Of a DNA stretch of 64,000 nucleotides, positions 34,075 to 44,108 are shown piece by piece (within the stretch, counting starts at the first letter, position 1; each line of letters begins with the position of its first letter). The translations under genes were made by a program, and so were the position numbers. Below the pieces are notes generated by a model. It was not told where the DNA came from. It worked only from the letters and a program-made list of their open reading frames with translations, and made no database searches. Source of the DNA: Paracoccus sp. SCSIO 75233 (GTDB lineage Bacteria > Pseudomonadota > Alphaproteobacteria > Rhodobacterales > Rhodobacteraceae); NCBI RefSeq assembly GCF_027912675.1, contig NZ_CP115760.1, positions 78,542 to 142,541 of the forward strand. The letters run 5' to 3'.

Positions 34075-36441
34075 TCAATGTGATTTCTGCGAGTGTCCGG
34101 CGTGAAGCGGCACCTGGCCTGCCTGCGCATCGCCCTGACCGCCGCCGCTGGCGGACCCACTCTTGCCCGCACCAATACCTTCCAGCCGCGTTCGTTTCAG
34201 CAGCAGCGCGTTGACCGCCACCAGCGCGGAGCTGCCCGACATGGCAAGTGCTGCCACGGCGGGGCTGATGATCAACGGATAAAACACCCCTGCCGCCATC
34301 GGAAAGGCGACCACGTTATAAGCCACGGCCCAGAACAGGTTCTGGTGCATCTTGCGCAAGGTGGCGCGCGACAACTCGATGGCCCCCACGACATCGTAGG
34401 GATCGCTTTTCATCAGCACGACATCGGCGCTTTCCATCGCCACGTCGGTGCCCGCACCGATGGCAAATCCGACATCGGCCTGGGTCAACGCGGGTGCGTC
34501 GTTGACACCGTCACCGACCATGCCGACCTTCTTACCCTGGGCCTGAAGCTCTTTGACCTTCTCGGCCTTTTGGCCCGGAAGAACATCTGCCAGCACAATG
34601 TCGATGCCCAGCTCGCCCGCGATCCGCCTTGCGGTACCTTCGTTGTCGCCGGTCAGCATCGCCACCTCGACGCCGCGTGCGCGCAGCTTGACCACGGTGG
34701 CCTTGGCGCTCGGACGCGGCGCATCAGCGATGGCGATCAGGCCCAGCATCCGTCCGCCCTGCGCCACATGCACAACCGTGCGGCCCTCGCCCTTCAGGCG
34801 CTCGGCCTCCGCCGTCAGGGTGCCGACGTCGATACCCTCCTCGTCCATCAGGCGCCGATTGCCGACCAGCACGGTCTTGCCTGCGACTTCGGCGCGCGCG
34901 CCGCGGCCTTCGAGGTTGAGAAACTCGGCCATCTGCGGGACGTCGAGGTCCGCCGCGCGTTCGACAATGGCGAGCGCCAGCGGGTGGTCCGAGCCGCGAT
35001 CGACGGCCGCCGCAGCCCGCAGCGCGTCATCCTCCGCGCCGCCTTCGGCGGCAACGACCTCGACCACGCGCGGTTCGCCCATGGTCAACGTGCCGGTCTT
35101 GTCGAAGACGATCACGTCAAGCTTGGTCGCGTCTTCCAGCGCACCGGCATTCTTGAACAGGATACCGTGCTGCGCCCCTAACCCTGTGCCCACCATCACC
35201 GCCATCGGCGTAGCAAGCCCAAGCGCGTCCGGGCAGGCGATGACGAAGACGGTGATCGTCAGCGTCAGCGCGAACAAAAGCGGAGAGCCGATCCACCAGA
35301 ACCAGACCGCGAAGGTTGCAAGTCCGATCACGACGGCGATCAGCACCAGCCATTGTGAGGCTTTGTCGGCCAGAAGCTGGGCGGGTGCCTTGGAGTTCTG
35401 CGCCTCCTGCACCAGCTTGACGATCTGCGCCAGCGCGGTGTCGGCCCCGACCTTGGTGGCGCGGTACCGGAAACTGCCGCTCTTGTTGATGGTGGCGCCG
35501 ATCACGGTGTCGCCGACGGCCTTGTTGACCGGCATGGATTCGCCTGTCAGCATGGATTCGTCGACCAGCGACGCGCCTTCGACAACCTCGCCATCCACCG
35601 GGATCTTGTTGCCGGGCCGGATCAGCACGATCTCGCCCTCAAGTACTTCGGAGGTAGGCACCTCAACGTCTTGCCCATCGCGGATAACGGTCGCCATCGG
35701 CGGTGCAAGATCGAGCAGTGCGCGGATTGCAGCGGACGCCCCGGCCCGCGCGCGCATCTCCAGCCAGTGACCCAACAGGATGAACACCAGCAGCACCGCC
35801 ACCGCCTCGTAGAATTGCACGCCCGGAAAGAAGAAGGTAGACCCGACGCTGAACACATAACCGGTGCCAACCGACAGCACGACCAGGACCGCCATGTTCA
35901 GGATGCCGTTGCGCAGGGCGCGCCAGGCGGCGACGAAGAACGGCCAGCTTGGCCAGATAATCGCGGCACTACCCAGGAAGAACAGCCACAGATCCAGTTC
36001 CAGCCCGAAGGGCGGCGCGGGTGGCGTGAACAGGCCACCCATCGGCGAATAAGTGAAGATCGGGATGGTGAACAGCAGCGCCACCCAGAAGCGGTTGCGC
36101 ATGTCGCGGACCATGCTGGCCATGTCCATACCACCGCCGTGGCCCATCTCGTGCGCCATCGCGTCGTGGCCAGCCGGGGCCTCCGCGCCAGACATTTGAT
36201 GGTCGGCGTGGCAGACATGGTTCGGAACCCGCTCCCCGGCGCAGTGGAATCCGCAGGCCTCAACCGTGTTGCGCAGCTCTTCCTCGCCCACTGCCGTCTC
36301 GTCGTATTGGACTGTCACGCTTTCCGATGCCGGGTTCGCTTCGGCTCTGTGCACTCCGTCGAGAGCTGACAAATGGCGTTCGACCGCGAGATGATCGAGT
36401 TCCTCGAACAGCCCGCGGACCTCAAGGGTCAATGATTTCAT
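34075..36441 (-). CDS. heavy-metal translocating P1B-type ATPase with a CPD motif
   Basis: 788 residues. Residues 1-70 form an HMA-like ferredoxin fold without the usual CxxC, followed by a His/Met-rich stretch with CHADH and [11 protein letters not shown]. Eight membrane helices, TGES in the actuator domain, DKTGTLT (phosphorylated Asp), SDHPLA (the HP motif) and [10 protein letters not shown] are intact. The membrane metal motif is [14 protein letters not shown] where copper exporters have CPC and CopB types CPH. The protein also ends in a His-containing tail. Copper or a related cation is likely, but specificity is uncertain because of the CPD site. Confidence 0.88.
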   Translation of the reverse strand: MKSLTLEVRGLFEELDHLAVERHLSALDGVHRAEANPASESVTVQYDETAVGEEELRNTVEACGFHCAGERVPNHVCHADHQMSGAEAPAGHDAMAHEMGHGGGMDMASMVRDMRNRFWVALLFTIPIFTYSPMGGLFTPPAPPFGLELDLWLFFLGSAAIIWPSWPFFVAAWRALRNGILNMAVLVVLSVGTGYVFSVGSTFFFPGVQFYEAVAVLLVFILLGHWLEMRARAGASAAIRALLDLAPPMATVIRDGQDVEVPTSEVLEGEIVLIRPGNKIPVDGEVVEGASLVDESMLTGESMPVNKAVGDTVIGATINKSGSFRYRATKVGADTALAQIVKLVQEAQNSKAPAQLLADKASQWLVLIAVVIGLATFAVWFWWIGSPLLFALTLTITVFVIACPDALGLATPMAVMVGTGLGAQHGILFKNAGALEDATKLDVIVFDKTGTLTMGEPRVVEVVAAEGGAEDDALRAAAAVDRGSDHPLALAIVERAADLDVPQMAEFLNLEGRGARAEVAGKTVLVGNRRLMDEEGIDVGTLTAEAERLKGEGRTVVHVAQGGRMLGLIAIADAPRPSAKATVVKLRARGVEVAMLTGDNEGTARRIAGELGIDIVLADVLPGQKAEKVKELQAQGKKVGMVGDGVNDAPALTQADVGFAIGAGTDVAMESADVVLMKSDPYDVVGAIELSRATLRKMHQNLFWAVAYNVVAFPMAAGVFYPLIISPAVAALAMSGSSALVAVNALLLKRTRLEGIGAGKSGSASGGGQGDAQAGQVPLHAGHSQKSH

Positions 36442-36705
36442 GTTGGCTCCTGTCCACTTTCCTTGCGATCGAGAACGACCGTTTAGGTAAATAGACGTTG
36501 CCCACTCTCTGACGTTACAACGTTGGTTGGCAAAAATCGTTACGGTTTGATTTTTTGGCGTGTTCCACCTTCTCGAGTAAGTGACCGAGATACGTCAGTT
36601 ACAATTCATTTCGTAACGATATCCCTCGTTCAGCGTCTATTTCGATGCAGGGTTTAAGCGAACATGCGGCTGCTGTATGCGTTTTTCGAACATGAAGGCT
36701 GAACA
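36442..36705. promoter_or_regulatory. divergent promoter region with repeated CGTTAC boxes
   Basis: AT-rich 264 bp between the ATPase gene and the patatin gene. CGTTAC occurs at 36513-36518 and 36538-36543 and inverted as GTAACG at 36613-36618; the last forms a dyad GTTACAATTCATTTCGTAAC at 36598-36617. These could bind a regulator of one or both genes. No known metal-regulator box was recognised. Confidence 0.4.
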
Positions 36706-37611
36706 TTGACGGATTTCACGAAACCAGTCGGCAAGACGCACAAATCCTTTGCCCTCGTGTTAAGTGGTGGCGGGGCGAGAGGCCTGTCACACGCCGGTGT
36801 CCTACGCGCCCTCGTCGCAAGGGGCTATACCCCGAGCGCGATCGTAGGGGTGTCCATGGGTGCGGTCGTCGGCACCACATACGCCATGAACGACGATTGG
36901 TTCGACGCATTGGTCGCCATGGACACCAGCGGGTTTCCGGCAACCCCGGACTTTCGCTTGCCAGGTCTAACCGCTCGGATGAAAGGCCTTCGAACCGCTT
37001 TGCTTGCCGCGCGGGACATGTACTTCGGCTGGGGAGTTGGAGCGCCTACCGAGACATGGGGCCGCAGCGTCCTGTCAAGTCTGACGCAAGGTAAAAATCT
37101 TGAGAATGGTCGCATCCCGATCTTTGTCTGCGCGACGGATATGCTGACCGGGAAACGTGTGGTTTTCGGCAAGGGGAATGCCACAGATTACATCAATGCA
37201 AGCGCGGCGCTCGCCGGAATATTGCCACCCCTGGTCGATGGACCGCATGTGCTGATGGACGGGGCTTACGCAGACATAGCGCCGGTCGACGTTGCGAGGG
37301 CTACAAGTGCCGAGATCGTGATCGCCGTCGACCCAAGCCAGCGCGAAAACACCATTGGCCCGAAAAACGGGATGCAGGCGATGCTGCGATCCATAGAAGT
37401 CTGCCAGTATGAACATGCACGGTTGCGGTTCGCGCAGGCGGATCTGGTGATCCGGCCTGAATTCGGACGGTCGATCGGCACACTTGAATTCGGTCTAAAG
37501 CGCCACTGTATCGCGGCTGGGGCCGTGGCCACCCGCCGCGCTTATGGTGATATCGAGACGCTGCTTAATCCCGGGAATGCGGAGCGAATGGCCGAGCCGC
37601 TGGCAGGCTAG
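36706..37611 (+). CDS. patatin-like phospholipase family protein
   Basis: 301 residues from a TTG start preceded by GAAGG. Patatin signatures are complete: the oxyanion hole GGGARG, the Ser-Asp dyad in GVSMGAV (nucleophile Ser) and MDGAYADIAP (Asp). The family cleaves acyl esters of lipids; the bacterial RssA/YchK-type members are cytoplasmic or membrane-associated with mostly unknown substrates. No signal peptide. It is a single gene facing the nuo-like operon tail to tail. Confidence 0.85.
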   Translation: MTDFTKPVGKTHKSFALVLSGGGARGLSHAGVLRALVARGYTPSAIVGVSMGAVVGTTYAMNDDWFDALVAMDTSGFPATPDFRLPGLTARMKGLRTALLAARDMYFGWGVGAPTETWGRSVLSSLTQGKNLENGRIPIFVCATDMLTGKRVVFGKGNATDYINASAALAGILPPLVDGPHVLMDGAYADIAPVDVARATSAEIVIAVDPSQRENTIGPKNGMQAMLRSIEVCQYEHARLRFAQADLVIRPEFGRSIGTLEFGLKRHCIAAGAVATRRAYGDIETLLNPGNAERMAEPLAG

Positions 37612-37660
37612 GATAGCAAGATCACCACTTTGACCGACTGGCACAAAACCGCGCCTTAAG

Positions 37661-39019
37661 TCAGCCGGGAAACACTCCCGCAAATAGCCCCATCAGCGCC
37701 GTGACCAGCGCGGTCGCCCAGAGAACGACCAACAGCGGCGGCGCCATATCAGTCCGGCCCGCATCGCCCTCGCGCGCCTGATACATCGACACCACTATGC
37801 GCAGATAGACCGCCAGCGCCAGCACACTGTTGAGGATGCCGATCACCGCCAGCCACAGATAGCCGGTCTCGATCGCGGCGCCGAACAGCAGCACCTTGCC
37901 GACAAAGCCGAAGAGCGGCGGAATGCCGGTGAGCGACAGCAGGAACACGACCATCGCCACGCCGACCACCGGTCGCGCGCGGCCGAACCCCTTGAAATCG
38001 TCCAGATTGCGGCCCGCGATCATTATGACTGCAAAGGCTCCCAGGTTCATCGCCACATAGGCCGCACCAAACACGATTACCGAAGGCAGGGCCAGCGCGC
38101 TGGTACCGAGCGCCACGATCCCCATCATGAAATAGCCCGCCTGCGCAACCGAAGAATAGGCCAGCAGCCGCACGGCATTGGTCTGCACCAGAGCCGCCAG
38201 ATAGCCGAGTGTCATCGTCACTGCCGCGATCAGCGCGACGACGAACGGCCAGCCGGTGGCTACCGGCAGATCGCGCAGCACCTGCGCAAAGGCGAAGATC
38301 GCGGCAACCTTGGTGATGACCGACAGGAACGCCGCGACCGAGACCGGCGCGCCGTCATAGGCGTCCGGTGCCCAGAACTGGAACGGCACCAGCGCCGCCT
38401 TGTAGCCCAGCCCGATCAGCACCGCGACCAGCCCCGCCAGCGCGATCAGCGGCTTGCCATCGAGCGCCCCGAGCTCGGAAAAGAGCGTCGACCCGGCCCC
38501 ACCGAACCAGAAGGTCAGCCCGTAGATCATCACCGATCCGGTGACGGCGCCGAACACCAGATATTTCATCGCCGCCTCGGTCGCGGCATCGTTGCGCGGC
38601 CAGGCCACCATCGCGAAGGAGCCGAGGCCCGTCAGGACCACGCCCAGGACCAGCAGCATCATGTCGCCACCGCCCGCCAGCATCAGCGCCCCCAGCGTCA
38701 CCAGGCACAGCAGCACATAAACGCTGCCCTCGCGGTCCTTCCCGGCGATCTCGGCCCGCGTCATCAAAAGCGCCAGCGCGGTGCCCGGCAGCAAGATCAA
38801 CTTGGCCCAGCCGGACAGCAGATCGACGCGGTAGGTGCCGCCAAAGACGCTGGTGTCGGCCTCCAGCAGCGGAAGGGTCAGCGCGGTGGACAGACCCAGC
38901 CCGATCAGCCCGAACGCCAACGCCAGACGGGGCGCGCGCAGCATCTCGGCCACCAGCATCAGCACGACAGTGGAGGCCAGCATCAGCTCGGGAAACAGAA
39001 AGGACAGGTCGCGCGCCAT
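37661..39019 (-). CDS. nuoN: complex I-like antiporter subunit NuoN
   Basis: 452 residues, about 14 transmembrane helices. The ATG at 39019 overlaps the nuoM stop (TAATG). Ion-path lysines are visible in the first half (MKYLVFGAVTGSVMIYGLTF) and in GYKAALVPFQFWAPDAYDGAP and SVITKVAAIFAF, the residues that form the NuoN half-channels in complex I. Last gene of the eight-gene nuo-like operon. Confidence 0.92.
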   Translation of the reverse strand: MARDLSFLFPELMLASTVVLMLVAEMLRAPRLALAFGLIGLGLSTALTLPLLEADTSVFGGTYRVDLLSGWAKLILLPGTALALLMTRAEIAGKDREGSVYVLLCLVTLGALMLAGGGDMMLLVLGVVLTGLGSFAMVAWPRNDAATEAAMKYLVFGAVTGSVMIYGLTFWFGGAGSTLFSELGALDGKPLIALAGLVAVLIGLGYKAALVPFQFWAPDAYDGAPVSVAAFLSVITKVAAIFAFAQVLRDLPVATGWPFVVALIAAVTMTLGYLAALVQTNAVRLLAYSSVAQAGYFMMGIVALGTSALALPSVIVFGAAYVAMNLGAFAVIMIAGRNLDDFKGFGRARPVVGVAMVVFLLSLTGIPPLFGFVGKVLLFGAAIETGYLWLAVIGILNSVLALAVYLRIVVSMYQAREGDAGRTDMAPPLLVVLWATALVTALMGLFAGVFPG

Positions 39020-40479
39020 TAGAATTGCAGTGCCCGCATCGTCGCGTCGATCATGCCCAGCAACCAGGACGGCGCGACCCCGATAAGGATGATGAGGATG
39101 AGCAGCGGCACGACGGCCTGCATCTCGCCGCGGTCCAGATCGGGCATCGCCGCCCATTTCTCGTTCGGCTCGCCCAGAAATACCGCCGCGATCGCGCGCA
39201 GGTAAAGCCCCGCCGTCACCACAATGGCGATAATCGCCACGATGGCCCAGGGCTGAGCATTCAGCGTGGCCAGGAAGATCTGAAATTCAGCCGGGAAATG
39301 CGCCAACCCCGGCAGCCCGAGCGAGGCAAAGGCCGACAGCACGAAGGCCCAGCCCAGCCATGGCACCTGCCCCAGCAGCCCGCCGAACGCGGTCATCTCG
39401 CGTTCGTGGGCGCGCGACTGCAACATGCCGACGAGAAAGAACAACGCCCCGGTGACGACGCCGTGGCTGACCATCTGCAAGGTCGCACCATTGAGCGCGA
39501 CCGCCCGCAAGTCAGGGTCCAGCGTCAGCGCCGCCACCGCGACGCCGATCACCACATAGCCCATGTGGTTCACCGACGTATAGGCGATCATCTTCTTCAG
39601 ATCTGACTGCGCCAGCGCCACGAAGGCACCGTAAAGGGCGCTGAATACGCCAAAGGCCAGCACCACCTGACCGGCCTGCGCAAAGGCGTCGGGCGTCATC
39701 TGTAAGGCGAAACGCACAAGGCCGTATGTGCCGAATTTCAGCATCACCCCGGCGAGGATCACGCTGCCCACGGTCGGGGCCTGCACGTGGGCCGCGGGCA
39801 GCCAAGTATGCACTGGAAAGGACGGGATCTTGACCGCGAAGGTGAACAGCATCGCGATCAGCGCCAGCATCGCCGCCAGCCCAGTCAGTGGCGGCGCCTC
39901 GATCCACAGCCGCATGTCAAAACTTCCCGTGGCCAGATACAGCCCGATGATCGCCAGCAACAGCGGCAGCGAGCCTAGCAGCGTGTAGATGAAGAACATC
40001 AGCCCGGCGCGCTGGCGTTCTTCATAGCCCCAGCCGACGATCATGAAGTACATGCCGACCAGCGACACTTCAAAGAAGACGTAGAACAGGAGCGCGTCCA
40101 GCGCCGCGAAAGTGCCGATCGACGCGGTCTCCAGCATCAGCATCAGCGCGACAAAGACCGCCGGGCGGTCGGTGATCCGCGCCGCATAGATTGCCGACAG
40201 GAAAAACAGCAGCGAGGTCAGCAGGATCAGCGGCAGGCTTAGCCCGTCGATGCCCAGCCGGTAGGCCGCGCCGATGGCCGGGATCCATGCGATCTCCTCG
40301 ACCTGCGCGAAACCGCCTGGCAGCGTGCCCCGCGCCCAGATCGCCAGCGTCACCACGAAGGTCAGCCCGGTGGTGGCGATGGAAACGCCATGGGCGATGC
40401 GCGCCGACTTGTTTGGCAGGGCCATCAGCAGCACGCCACCAAGAAGCGGCAAAAAGACGGAGATCGAGAGAAGGGGCAT
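39019..40479 (-). CDS. nuoM: complex I-like antiporter subunit NuoM
   Basis: 486 residues, about 14 transmembrane helices. Conserved ion-path residues are present: Glu in LFYVFFEVSLVGMYF, Lys in FAVKIPSFPVHTWLP, and the later Lys in SDLKKMIAYTSVNHMGY. The sequence AHVQAPTVGSVILAGVMLK replaces the common AHTEAPTAGSVILAGVLLK, so the core is well kept. Located between nuoL (17 bp gap) and nuoN. Confidence 0.94.
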   Translation of the reverse strand: MPLLSISVFLPLLGGVLLMALPNKSARIAHGVSIATTGLTFVVTLAIWARGTLPGGFAQVEEIAWIPAIGAAYRLGIDGLSLPLILLTSLLFFLSAIYAARITDRPAVFVALMLMLETASIGTFAALDALLFYVFFEVSLVGMYFMIVGWGYEERQRAGLMFFIYTLLGSLPLLLAIIGLYLATGSFDMRLWIEAPPLTGLAAMLALIAMLFTFAVKIPSFPVHTWLPAAHVQAPTVGSVILAGVMLKFGTYGLVRFALQMTPDAFAQAGQVVLAFGVFSALYGAFVALAQSDLKKMIAYTSVNHMGYVVIGVAVAALTLDPDLRAVALNGATLQMVSHGVVTGALFFLVGMLQSRAHEREMTAFGGLLGQVPWLGWAFVLSAFASLGLPGLAHFPAEFQIFLATLNAQPWAIVAIIAIVVTAGLYLRAIAAVFLGEPNEKWAAMPDLDRGEMQAVVPLLILIILIGVAPSWLLGMIDATMRALQF

Positions 40480-40496
40480 GGCGGGGTCGTCTTTCT

Positions 40497-42392
40497 TCAG
40501 GAGGACATCGGTAAGATCAGCAGCACCGCCGCGATGACGGCAATGCCCATGACGGTCAGGGCGAGTTCGCGGTGGATGAGCCCGCTTTGCAGCAGGCGCA
40601 GGCGGCGGCCGGCGGCAATTGTCCGGTCGACAAGGCCGAAGATCAGCCCGTCGATGCCTTTTGTGTCGGTGGTCTCGGCGCTGTCACCCAGGCGCAGGTT
40701 CATCCGGCCCACCTGAAGGGTCGCGGCATAAAGCCGGTTGTCTGAACGCTCGGCACTGGATGCGGTGCCAAGGCTCAAGATCCGCACAAGGCCAAGTTGC
40801 GACGCCAGCAGACGCCGTTCGAAACCTTCACAGGCGGCGGCAAAAGCCAGCGACGGGCGCAGCACCAGCCCGTCCATACCGCCCGCGACGGCAAAGCCGC
40901 GCTGCGCCATCGGCAGAACCGGCCCCATCAGGCGGGCAGGTTGGATGAACCAGCCCAGCACCAGGCCGCTCAGCGCCGCCATAAGCCCGAGGATCATCGC
41001 GGTTCCTTCCGGCGGCAGTTCGGCCTCAAGCAGATGTTCCAGCGGCGTGAAGGCGAACCCAAGCCCCGCCGCCAGCGCCGTCAGCACCGCCATGCCCGCA
41101 CCCATCCAGCCCATCCCCTTGCCCAGAACGGGCTGGGCCTCGCCCTGCCACAGCACCCGCAGCGCCCGCGCCATATAGGCCCCGGTCAGCACCGTGCCTG
41201 CCAGCGCCAGCGGCGCGAGCCATACGACCCCGGGGGCCGCCAGCGCGGCGGCAAGGATCGCGTCCTTGGAAAAGAACCCCGCCAGCGGCGGGATCCCCGC
41301 CAGCGCCAAAGCAGCAATGCCGAAAGCGGCCAGCACCAGCGGTCGTGCCCGGCCCGCGCCCGCGACCGCATCCATGTCGGTGCTGTCGCGATCATGCTGG
41401 AACACACCCGCCCCCAGAAAAAGCGTGCTCTTTATCGCCGCGTGGGCGATAAGGTGCAGCAGCGCCGCCACCGGCACCCCCGCGCCAATGGCCAGCAGCA
41501 TCAGCCCGTACTGGCTGGAGGTCGAGGCGGCCAGCAGCCGCTTCAGGTCCCGCTCGGCCAGCGCGATCAGGCCGGCAACGACGGCGGTGACGCCGCCCAC
41601 CAGCCCGACCGCAATCAGCGCGCCTGCGGGCAGCATCGGGGTCACGCGGATCAGCAAGATCGCCCCCGCCGCCACCAGAGTCGCGGAATGCAGCAAAGCG
41701 GAGACCGGCGTCGGGCCGGCCATGGCGCGCTGCAACCAGTCCTGCAACGGCACCTGCGCCGACTTGCCCATCGCGCCGATCAGCAACAGCAACCCGGCGA
41801 CCAGTGCGGGCGTGCCGGTGATATCCAACGCGGCCGAGATTTCCGCGGTGCCGGCCCAGCCGATCAGCACGAAAATCCCCAGATAAAGCCCCAGATCGGC
41901 GCTGCGGGTATACAGAAACGCCCGCATCGCGGCACCGGGCACGCCGTCACGCCCATGCCAGAACCCGATCAGCAGATAGCTGGAAAAACCGATCAGTTCC
42001 CACGCCGCCAGCACGGTGATCCAGTCGCCCGCCAGAACCAGCGCCTGCATCGCGGCGACAAACAGCAGCAGGATCCCGAAAAAGCGCGGCTTCTCGGGGT
42101 CGCTGCGCATGTAACCGACAGCGTAGATCAGCACACAGGCCGCCACCGTCGCCACCATGGCCGAAAACACCGCCGTCAGCGGCGTCGCGACCAACCGCAG
42201 CGGCATCTGCGGCAGCCCCGGCAGGACCAGTTGCATGGTGCCACCGGAAACGATCCCCGCCAGCAACGCCATCGCCGCGACAAACCCAAGGCCGACGCCC
42301 GCCAGTGCAATCGCTTCGGGTGCGCGGCGCAGCACAAGCGCCGCGAGACCCGCCAGCAGCGGCGCAAGGATAATGAGCGCCAGCATCGTCAT
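40497..42392 (-). CDS. nuoL: complex I-like antiporter subunit NuoL
   Basis: 631 residues with the Mrp-antiporter core. Ion-path residues are kept: Glu in LAAWELIGFSSYLLIGFW, Lys in GKSAQVPLQDWLQRAMAGP and Lys in RDLKRLLAASTSSQYGLM. The C-terminal extension corresponds to the lateral helix and last membrane helix of NuoL, so it is NuoL and not MrpA. It overlaps nuoK by 4 bp. Confidence 0.94.
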   Translation of the reverse strand: MTMLALIILAPLLAGLAALVLRRAPEAIALAGVGLGFVAAMALLAGIVSGGTMQLVLPGLPQMPLRLVATPLTAVFSAMVATVAACVLIYAVGYMRSDPEKPRFFGILLLFVAAMQALVLAGDWITVLAAWELIGFSSYLLIGFWHGRDGVPGAAMRAFLYTRSADLGLYLGIFVLIGWAGTAEISAALDITGTPALVAGLLLLIGAMGKSAQVPLQDWLQRAMAGPTPVSALLHSATLVAAGAILLIRVTPMLPAGALIAVGLVGGVTAVVAGLIALAERDLKRLLAASTSSQYGLMLLAIGAGVPVAALLHLIAHAAIKSTLFLGAGVFQHDRDSTDMDAVAGAGRARPLVLAAFGIAALALAGIPPLAGFFSKDAILAAALAAPGVVWLAPLALAGTVLTGAYMARALRVLWQGEAQPVLGKGMGWMGAGMAVLTALAAGLGFAFTPLEHLLEAELPPEGTAMILGLMAALSGLVLGWFIQPARLMGPVLPMAQRGFAVAGGMDGLVLRPSLAFAAACEGFERRLLASQLGLVRILSLGTASSAERSDNRLYAATLQVGRMNLRLGDSAETTDTKGIDGLIFGLVDRTIAAGRRLRLLQSGLIHRELALTVMGIAVIAAVLLILPMSS

Positions 42393-42700
42393 CCCTTCAA
42401 CTCGCGCGCTTCTTCCATCTCAACCGACCCGCGCACCCGGAACCGCGCGATGGCGATGGCAAAGCCGACCGCCATTTCGACCGCCATCACCGCCATCACG
42501 ATCAGCACGAACATCTGACCGGCCGGTTCATCGGGATGCAGATAGCGCCAGAAGGCCACCAGATTGACCAGTGCTGCGGCCAAAATCAGCTCGACCCCCA
42601 TGATGATCATCACCAGGTTCGTCTGGCTCAGCGCGCCGTAAAGACCGATACCAAACAGCCCCGCGCCGACGCTGAGCGCGATCATCATCTCCACAATCAT
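42389..42700 (-). CDS. nuoK: complex I-like subunit NuoK
   Basis: 103 residues, three transmembrane helices. The two membrane Glu residues essential in complex I are present in IIMGVELILAAALVNLVAF and MAVMAVEMAVGFAIAIA. Overlapping stop and start codons with nuoJ and nuoL. The C-terminus is a short charged tail. Confidence 0.93.
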   Translation of the reverse strand: MIVEMMIALSVGAGLFGIGLYGALSQTNLVMIIMGVELILAAALVNLVAFWRYLHPDEPAGQMFVLIVMAVMAVEMAVGFAIAIARFRVRGSVEMEEARELKG

Positions 42701-43212
42701 TTGCTCTGCTCCGCGTTGGGGACGATGGCCACCATCGTGGCCGCAACCATGGCCGTCAGGATGGTCAGCCCTGCCGACTGGAAGATGAACATTGACCGGC
42801 CCAGCAATTCGCGGCCCAGATCGGCGGCCTGTTCATGCGCACCCGGCACAGACAGGGCGACCGGACCCCAATCGGGCAGCCAGACCAGCAGCAGCGCCGC
42901 CAGCAGCCCAATGCCCCCGGCCCAGAGCGACAGGCGTTTCTGGTGGGTCATGTCCATTTTGCCCATGCCGCCGGGATCCATCATGAACATCACCATGAAA
43001 ATCGCCATCACGCTCATTTCCGTGGCCATCATCATGATCTGCAACACGCCCAGAAACTCGGCCTGCATGACCAGAAACATCGCCCCTATCGCGGTTTGCG
43101 AAAACAGCAGCGCCAGCGCCGAGCGCACCATCGAATGGGTGCGGAAAACCACGACGCCGAACCACACCGCCGCGCCGCCGAAGAACGCCAAGAAGATCAT
43201 CTGAACCGTCAT
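42697..43212 (-). CDS. nuoJ: complex I-like subunit NuoJ
   Basis: 171 residues from the ATG at 43212, which overlaps the nuoH stop. Five predicted membrane helices. The third-helix motif that normally reads about VYAGAIMVLFLFV is changed here to MMATEMSVMAIFMVMFMM, so the Tyr at the mobile pi-bulge helix, important for coupling in complex I, is missing and the segment is Met-rich. The rest aligns in layout with NuoJ. Confidence 0.88.
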   Translation of the reverse strand: MTVQMIFLAFFGGAAVWFGVVVFRTHSMVRSALALLFSQTAIGAMFLVMQAEFLGVLQIMMMATEMSVMAIFMVMFMMDPGGMGKMDMTHQKRLSLWAGGIGLLAALLLVWLPDWGPVALSVPGAHEQAADLGRELLGRSMFIFQSAGLTILTAMVAATMVAIVPNAEQSK

Positions 43213-44108
43213 ATCGGCACCACCAGCGCGATCACGCCCACGACAAAGATATTGGCCAGCGCCAGCGAGATCCCCAGCTTCCAGCTCAGCGCCAGGTAAC
43301 GCGCTTCGCGGATGCGCGGCATATAGCGCCCGACGCTCAGCATGGCCGCGGCCACGGCCAGGATCTTGATCGCGCTCCAGGCCCACGCGGGCAGCCACGG
43401 GCCCAGCCAGCCGCCCAGATAGAAGGTCACGGTCGCCCCCGCCAGCGCCAGGATAATGACCATCCGCGCCAGCCGCAGCACTGCCAGCCGCACGCCGGTA
43501 TATTCCGCCTCGACCCCGCCGGCCAATTCGCCGGTCGCATCGGGCAGGTCCAGCGGCGGCAGCCAGGCCAGCCCCATCGCCGCCACGACGAACAGGACAA
43601 ACCCCATCGGCTGGTACAGCACGTTCCAGAGCTGCGCCTGCGAGGCGACGATCTCAACCGTCGAGAGCGACTCCGCCCGCATGGCGACGGCGGTGATCGG
43701 CATCACGATCAGCATGGCATAGGCAATGAACTGGCCCAGGAACCGCCAGCCCGCGATCATGGCGTAGGCCCCGTTCGGCCCCCAGCCCGCCATGATCAGC
43801 GCCACCAGCACATAGGCCAGCGCAGCGTTCAAAAACAGCGCTCCGGTCGCCAGGTCGGTGATGATAAGCCCCGGCGCCAGCGGGATCACTGCCACCGCCA
43901 TCAGCCCCGCCACCAAAAGCAGCACCGGCCCAAGCTCAAAGAACAACCGGTCAGATTTGCGCGCCAGCAGCGATTCCCGCCCCATAAGCGCCAAGGCGGC
44001 CCAGGCCGGACCGGTCAGGCTCAGGTGCCCATGCACGGCCCATCGTTCGATGACGGCCAGCGCATAGGCCCCGGCGGCGAGCGACAGGAGAACGACAAGA
44101 ATGCTCAT
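43209..44108 (-). CDS. nuoH: complex I-like subunit NuoH, divergent
   Basis: 299 residues, eight or so membrane helices, shorter than usual (about 325-345). The loop DLPDATGELAGGVEAEYTG corresponds to the DLPEAExELVAGYxxEYSG quinone-cavity loop and keeps some Glu, but the first acidic pair is altered. The SYE Glu and the LAEY Glu of normal NuoH are replaced (AYA and LRLARM). The GRxxxRxGPNR loop is not recognisable. It overlaps both neighbours (ATGA). The connecting subunit is thus retained but strongly changed. Confidence 0.85.
   Translation of the reverse strand: MSILVVLLSLAAGAYALAVIERWAVHGHLSLTGPAWAALALMGRESLLARKSDRLFFELGPVLLLVAGLMAVAVIPLAPGLIITDLATGALFLNAALAYVLVALIMAGWGPNGAYAMIAGWRFLGQFIAYAMLIVMPITAVAMRAESLSTVEIVASQAQLWNVLYQPMGFVLFVVAAMGLAWLPPLDLPDATGELAGGVEAEYTGVRLAVLRLARMVIILALAGATVTFYLGGWLGPWLPAWAWSAIKILAVAAAMLSVGRYMPRIREARYLALSWKLGISLALANIFVVGVIALVVPI

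Noticed and set aside
40797..42518. Long plus-strand open frame (573 codons) opposite nuoL
   Set aside because: Composition is Arg/Gln/His-rich low complexity and it is exactly antisense to a well-conserved NuoL; typical GC-rich shadow frame.
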